From Leptospiraceae bacterium (GTDB lineage: Bacteria > Spirochaetota > Leptospiria > Leptospirales > Leptospiraceae): a stretch of 19,578 bases of DNA. Both the position numbers and the translations under genes were made by a program. The notes below the pieces were generated by a model. The model was not told where the DNA came from. It did not search any database and worked only from the letters and a program-made list of their open reading frames with translations. The number at the start of each line of letters is the position of its first letter. The first letter of the stretch is position 1. Below, in pieces: positions 15,856-19,578 of the stretch. The DNA is taken from assembly GCA_027485405.1 (NCBI GenBank), contig JAIXRB010000021.1:1-19578 (forward strand), written 5' to 3'.

Positions 15856-17010
15856 TCAACTGACTGCATGATTTAATAGAAACTGCTCGCAGTTCTTTTC
15901 GAACTCCGCGTAATTTTCCATAGTAACAAAAATCAGTTTTGCACTTGGAAACTTTTCTTTGAATTTTGATAAACCACGAGAATCCTTCTTTCGACCGCTC
16001 TTTACTTCAATGGCATAGACTCTTTTACCTTCTTTGTACACTAGATCAACTTCGTAGTTTACTTCTCGCCAATAATACAATTCCCCACTCAATCTCAATA
16101 GTTGCGAAGCGACCAAAAGTTCCAAGACTCTACCTTTTTCTTCCGAATTGTAATCGGAAAGTATGGTGAGATAATAAAGGCAAGGTGCCATGGGAATGAT
16201 CTTAGGTGAAGATGTTTTTGTAAGAATTTTCTTTGCTGAAAATTTTGATAGAGTCTTGATTAAGAAAGCCCCTTCAAAAAGATTAATGTAGTGTTTCACT
16301 AGTTCCACATTTCCTTTGTCTTGGATTTGACCGAGAAGTTTTGTATAACTGATCTCTTGTGCTGGGTAAGAAACTAGGATATCGAATGTTTGACGGAATA
16401 GGGCAGGTGATTTGACCGAATGGAATTGTAGAATATCCTTCTCGATGACTGTGGATAGAATGGATTGACGAACGTAGGAGTTCCAATCCGGGGAATTTAA
16501 GAACGAATAAGAACCAGGATACCCACCTATTTTGAGATAGTCTTCAAATGATAAGCCATAAGCTTCTTTTGATTCTGCACTATTCCAATGATAGACGGGC
16601 AAAAGCTGGAACCTACCCGTTAGGCTTTCGGAAAGACCTTTTTGGATTTGCAAAGAGCTAGAACCAAGTAAAATGCAACGAATTGGTTTTTTGCTTAGAA
16701 GAGATTCATCCCAAAGTTTTTTGATCATCTCGGACCAGTTCTCGCATTTTTGGATTTCGTCTATGACAAGAATCTTCTTTTCCGATTGAGCCTTTGCCCA
16801 GATTTCGGCAAGCCATTTATGAGAAGAATGAAAGACCCCATCCGCTGATTCATACAGGAAACCACTCGATTGTTTCTCATTCAAATACTTGAGTAAGGTG
16901 GTTGTCTTACCGACCTGCCTTGGTCCTAGAATGACTTGGATCAGATTTCTAGGCTGTCTTAGGTTTTCATCTAGTTTTTGAATAAACGGTAGATTGATAA
17001 GAGTACTCAT
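15856..17010 (-). CDS. AAA_14/DUF4143 ATPase with C-terminal nuclease-like domain
   Basis: 384 residues. The N-terminal P-loop ATPase has Walker A G29-P-R-Q-V-G34-K35-T36-T37, Walker B ILVIDE at 80-85 and a sensor-like LLGSSS at 114-119, then SLTGRF with R133. The middle (about 150-300) matches the DUF4143 arrangement, including FEDYLKIGGYPG. The C-terminus has REVNYEVD (E316, D322) and E335-V-K337 in AIEVKSGR, the D...ExK pattern of the PD-(D/E)xK nuclease fold; many family members keep this fold. Function is not established; these ATPases are often patchily distributed and mobile. The ATG at 17010 has no Shine-Dalgarno; instead two palindromic repeats abut it directly. It is convergent with the dioxygenase gene, 5 bases apart. 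Confidence 0.88.
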   Translation of the reverse strand: MSTLINLPFIQKLDENLRQPRNLIQVILGPRQVGKTTTLLKYLNEKQSSGFLYESADGVFHSSHKWLAEIWAKAQSEKKILVIDEIQKCENWSEMIKKLWDESLLSKKPIRCILLGSSSLQIQKGLSESLTGRFQLLPVYHWNSAESKEAYGLSFEDYLKIGGYPGSYSFLNSPDWNSYVRQSILSTVIEKDILQFHSVKSPALFRQTFDILVSYPAQEISYTKLLGQIQDKGNVELVKHYINLFEGAFLIKTLSKFSAKKILTKTSSPKIIPMAPCLYYLTILSDYNSEEKGRVLELLVASQLLRLSGELYYWREVNYEVDLVYKEGKRVYAIEVKSGRKKDSRGLSKFKEKFPSAKLIFVTMENYAEFEKNCEQFLLNHAVS

Positions 17011-17056
17011 ATTTGATAGGTCAACCTATTAAATATGATAGGTCAACCTATTAAAT
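17011..17056 (-). promoter_or_regulatory. Tandem palindromic operator-like sites at the DUF4143 ATPase start
   Basis: Each direct repeat carries an inverted repeat ATAGGT-CA-ACCTAT. The copy next to the gene (17011-17034) extends to arms of 11 bases with one mismatch; the outer copy (17033-17056) has two mismatches over the same length. They end immediately at the ATG (17010-17008). Their position suggests autoregulation or binding by the ATPase or a separate dimeric repressor (inference). TTGACC inside each copy on the minus strand is not followed by a good -10 box. Confidence 0.6.
17014..17056. repeat. Two perfect 21-bp direct repeats, 22-bp period
   Basis: TGATAGGTCAACCTATTAAAT occurs at 17014-17034 (first 20 bases TGATAGGTCAACCTATTAAA, then T) and identically at 17036-17056, with one base between. 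The period of 22 bp is about two helical turns, so both copies face the same side of the DNA. Confidence 0.95.
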
Positions 17057-17127
17057 CGGAAGGAGGGCGGAAATTTACCCTATTGACGAGTGGCATCTTT
17101 TCTAAACTATAGGAATCGAGGCAATCT

Positions 17128-19347
17128 ATGACTCTAGACATAAACACTTTAATCCTTTTGATTGTTTATGCTACATTTGTTTCTGGCTTAGGCTTAGTTT
17201 TTATGGCTAAAGAGTTCCCAAACCGCAGGGGACTTCGGATTTGGGGGTATGCGAGTTTCACCATGTCATTGGGTTGGATGGTAAACGGGGCACTGAGGGG
17301 AGTATTGCCAGACATCCTTTCCATTTATGTTGGAAATCTAGTGATCACATGCTCAATTATGGCCTGGGCTTACGTTATCTTTGAATTTTTAGAAAAGGCA
17401 CCCCCAAAGAAGACCTACGCTTCTTTACTTTTACTTTCGTTTGTCTCTCTTTACTATTATACGAACATAGATGCAAACCTCTACAAACGAATCATCATTA
17501 TCTCTTTCGTGAATGGGTATATCATAGCAGGAATCATTCGAGGATTGTTCCAAAATCGCAAAACAAATCCGCTCATCTACTACTACAACATATCATTCTT
17601 TTGTGTCTGTTGCTTAGCCGTTTTTTTTAGAATGTTTTACTATCTTTCCTTCTTTGATGAATCTGGTTCAACAGCTAATGTAGATAAAATTGTAAATGGG
17701 GCAACCTACGCAATTTTCTTTCTTTCCATATTGATGTCGCCTTTTGGGTTTTTACTTCTGAATGATGATAGCTACATTCGAAGTATAGAGAGAGCAAAAG
17801 AAACCATTCAAAAACTCTCGATTGGAATTGAGCAAAGCCCTCTCTCCATTTTGATTACGGATCTCAAAGGAAAAATCGAGTATATTAACCATACGTTTAC
17901 CGAAATAACAGGATATACTTTCGAAGAGGTAAAGGGCAAGAACCCCAACATTCTAAAATCGGGTAACACAACTACTGAAGAATACAAAAAGATTTGGGAA
18001 ACCCTTCTGGATGGAAATGTATGGAAAGGGAATTTTTACAATAAAAAGAAAAATGGAGATCATTACTGGGAAAGTGCCATTCTGTCTCCAGTCAAAAATG
18101 AATCCGGCAAAATAATCAATATCATTGGAATCAAACAAGACATCACAAAACAGAAAGAAACCGAAGAGAATTTGATTTTCGCAAAGGAAGAAGCAGAGAG
18201 TGCGAACAGATTAAAAACTCAGTTTCTTGCCAATATGAGTCACGACATTCGCACTCCGATGAATGCAGTGCTGGGTTTTAGCGAATTGCTGAAGGAAAAA
18301 GTTGGATCCGACAAAGAGATGTCGGATTACTTAGAAGCCATTCAGCGAAGTGGAAGAACCCTGGTTGCTTTGATCAACGACATTTTAGATCTCGCAAAAA
18401 TAGAAGCAGGGCTTCTCGAGATTCAAAAATCAAATGTGGACTTAGTTGCTATATTAGAAGAAATCAAACATCTGTTTTCTTTGAGTGTCAAAGAAAAGGG
18501 AATATTTTTAGAAATAAAAGTCGATCCTGGTTTTCCAGAAACATTGATTATGGACGAGCTTCGCATTCGACAAGTGTTATTGAATTTGATTGGAAATGCG
18601 ATTAAATTCACGGAAACTGGTGGAATCACTGTTAAATTAGAATCGATCCTTCAAGGGGAGGATTTTGTTTCTTTGCAAATCAAGATCATCGATACGGGAA
18701 TTGGCATTTCTAGGGAAGACCAAGAACGTGTGTTTCATGCTTTTTTGCAAAAGACAGGACAGAACCAGGCACGTTACGGAGGGTCTGGTTTGGGCTTGAG
18801 CATTTCAAAAAGATTGGTCGAACTGATGGACGGACAAATCTTGATCGAAAGCGAAATAGGCAAGGGGTCCACGTTTACTGTCGCCTTAGAGAAAACGAAT
18901 TTGGGTAGTAGAACCGCGAGAAGTGGCTTTGTCGGAGAAAGTAAAAAGCCTGAAAAAAAAGAAATTGTAGGCGAGTTCTCTCAGTTTCAAATTCTCCTAG
19001 TGGAAGACACGCCCGAAAACCGAATGGTTGTTACGGGACTTTTGAAAAACTCTAAAGTCAAAATCATCGAAGCTGAAAATGGAAGAGTCGCTTTAGAAAA
19101 ACTGAAAACAAATCCAATAGATTTGATTTTTATGGACATTCAAATGCCTGAGATGAACGGAGTCGAAGCGGCTGAAATCATCCGAGCTGATGAAGCAATG
19201 AAAAAAATCCCTTTGATCTTTTTAACAGCCGATGCGATGCCCGAAGACATTCAAAAATACAGCCATCTCTCGGATGGCTATCTCACCAAACCAATCACAA
19301 AGGAGATTCTTTTATCAACCATGAGACGGTTTCTTCGGGACTGTTGA
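17128..19347 (+). CDS. Membrane-bound PAS hybrid histidine kinase with receiver domain
   Basis: 739 residues. About seven transmembrane helices span residues 5-211. A PAS/PAC domain follows at about 226-342 (NHTFTEITGYTFEEVKGKNP), then HisKA with the phosphoacceptor H372 in the H-box SHDIRTPMN (Asp for the common Glu). The HATPase domain has the N-box N486/N490, G1 DTGIG at 522-526 and G2 GGSGLGL at 551-557. The C-terminal receiver has E626, D627, phosphoacceptor D670, T700 and K721, all intact. Phosphate should pass H372 to D670; no Hpt or DNA-binding output is attached, so a separate partner is needed. The ATG at 17128 has GAGG at 17118-17121. The signal sensed is unknown; no cognate regulator is adjacent. 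Confidence 0.93.
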   Translation: MTLDINTLILLIVYATFVSGLGLVFMAKEFPNRRGLRIWGYASFTMSLGWMVNGALRGVLPDILSIYVGNLVITCSIMAWAYVIFEFLEKAPPKKTYASLLLLSFVSLYYYTNIDANLYKRIIIISFVNGYIIAGIIRGLFQNRKTNPLIYYYNISFFCVCCLAVFFRMFYYLSFFDESGSTANVDKIVNGATYAIFFLSILMSPFGFLLLNDDSYIRSIERAKETIQKLSIGIEQSPLSILITDLKGKIEYINHTFTEITGYTFEEVKGKNPNILKSGNTTTEEYKKIWETLLDGNVWKGNFYNKKKNGDHYWESAILSPVKNESGKIINIIGIKQDITKQKETEENLIFAKEEAESANRLKTQFLANMSHDIRTPMNAVLGFSELLKEKVGSDKEMSDYLEAIQRSGRTLVALINDILDLAKIEAGLLEIQKSNVDLVAILEEIKHLFSLSVKEKGIFLEIKVDPGFPETLIMDELRIRQVLLNLIGNAIKFTETGGITVKLESILQGEDFVSLQIKIIDTGIGISREDQERVFHAFLQKTGQNQARYGGSGLGLSISKRLVELMDGQILIESEIGKGSTFTVALEKTNLGSRTARSGFVGESKKPEKKEIVGEFSQFQILLVEDTPENRMVVTGLLKNSKVKIIEAENGRVALEKLKTNPIDLIFMDIQMPEMNGVEAAEIIRADEAMKKIPLIFLTADAMPEDIQKYSHLSDGYLTKPITKEILLSTMRRFLRDC

Positions 19348-19407
19348 GTGAAATAGATTTTTATCGAGAAACGAATAATTCCTGAGAAAGTCTTCCAATA
19401 GTATCTT

Positions 19408-19578
19408 TTAAGTGATTCGTCGTTTCCAGACATTAGGATTTCTTCTTTCATGAACGACTGCTAGAATTTTTATTTGACCTAACTTTTCGTCTATTGTAAA
19501 ATACACGCCATAAGGGAAGTGTCGCAAGAGACATCTACGGATTTCTTTATGTACCATTGGATGAATGTTTGGGAGATC
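19408..19578 (-). CDS. RelE/ParE-family toxin, C-terminal part (cut by window edge)
   Basis: The last 56 codons and TAA stop of a gene entering from beyond the right edge. The fragment holds a basic helix (KEIRRCLLR) followed by the FPYGVYFTID beta strand, IKILAVVHERR and the closing N-P-N-V-W-K-R-R, which is the C-terminal pattern of ParE-type toxins, including the catalytic/interaction Arg-rich end. Family members are usually about 90-100 residues, so some 35-45 residues and the start are missing. The antitoxin gene is expected just upstream of it, outside the window. It is convergent with the histidine kinase, 60 bases apart; I see no clear terminator in that gap. Confidence 0.85.
   Translation of the reverse strand, partial: DLPNIHPMVHKEIRRCLLRHFPYGVYFTIDEKLGQIKILAVVHERRNPNVWKRRIT

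Noticed and set aside
17083..17111. TTGACG at 17083 as the histidine kinase promoter
   Set aside because: The hexamers at suitable spacing (for example ACTATA) match the -10 consensus poorly, and a start there would leave almost no leader before the GAGG site.
17061..17131. AGGAGG at 17061-17066 followed by a GTG frame (17090-17131) ending in an ATGA overlap with the histidine kinase start
   Set aside because: The spacing from AGGAGG to the GTG is 23 bases and the peptide would be 13 residues; no support beyond chance.
1..19578. tRNA, rRNA, CRISPR array, insertion sequence or prophage structure
   Set aside because: No cloverleaf, no repeat-spacer pattern, no transposase or integrase, and no phage structural genes were seen; the phage-like wording is limited to the topoisomerase pair.

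Overview
The window looks like chromosomal DNA from a low-to-moderate GC spirochaete, most likely a Leptospiraceae member. This is inferred from the protein flavour (spirochaete-type lipoproteins with relaxed lipoboxes, conserved-hypothetical membrane and secreted proteins, an RsbW-like kinase) and is not proven. It is dense and almost fully coding, with no gene-free stretch over 300 bases, and I see no tRNA, rRNA, CRISPR array or insertion sequence.

Left part (1-3100, minus strand): a putative lipoprotein gene overlaps gltX (glutamyl-tRNA synthetase) by an ATGA junction. After a 106-base gap comes an RsbW/SpoIIAB-type anti-sigma kinase. Divergent from these, at 3179-6675, is a coupled two-gene operon (TAATG junction) for a type IIA topoisomerase. 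Its A subunit has only about 456 residues and lacks the C-terminal DNA-wrapping domain. The motif wording of both subunits is closer to phage T4/eukaryotic topoisomerase II than to GyrA/GyrB.

Middle part (6681-14131): a minus-strand cluster rimI-like acetyltransferase > SDR dehydrogenase > DUF445 membrane protein; a plus-strand pair TPR-like putative lipoprotein > dprA; a minus-strand pair of an unrecognised multi-spanning membrane protein > Na+/Ca2+ exchanger-type antiporter; and a plus-strand small exported protein of unknown function.

Right part (14161-19578) looks more accessory. A TauE/SafE permease and a Blh-type MBL-fold persulfide dioxygenase form a translationally coupled operon. 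It is preceded by a strong-looking promoter whose spacer and -10 box are covered by a perfect 20-bp palindrome of the CsoR/CstR kind, which predicts (per)sulfide-responsive repression by a regulator not encoded here. Next comes an AAA_14/DUF4143 ATPase on the minus strand whose start codon abuts two perfect 21-bp direct repeats, each built on an inverted repeat. Then follows a 7-TM PAS hybrid histidine kinase with a C-terminal receiver. At the very edge is the 3' end of a RelE/ParE-family toxin gene that runs off the window.

Three convergent gene pairs end within 5 bases of each other or overlap, leaving no room for conventional terminators. The best candidates for something under-described are the tandem palindromes at the DUF4143 ATPase start, the palindrome-gated sulfur operon, and the phage-like split topoisomerase with an Arg at the GyrA Ser83-equivalent position.
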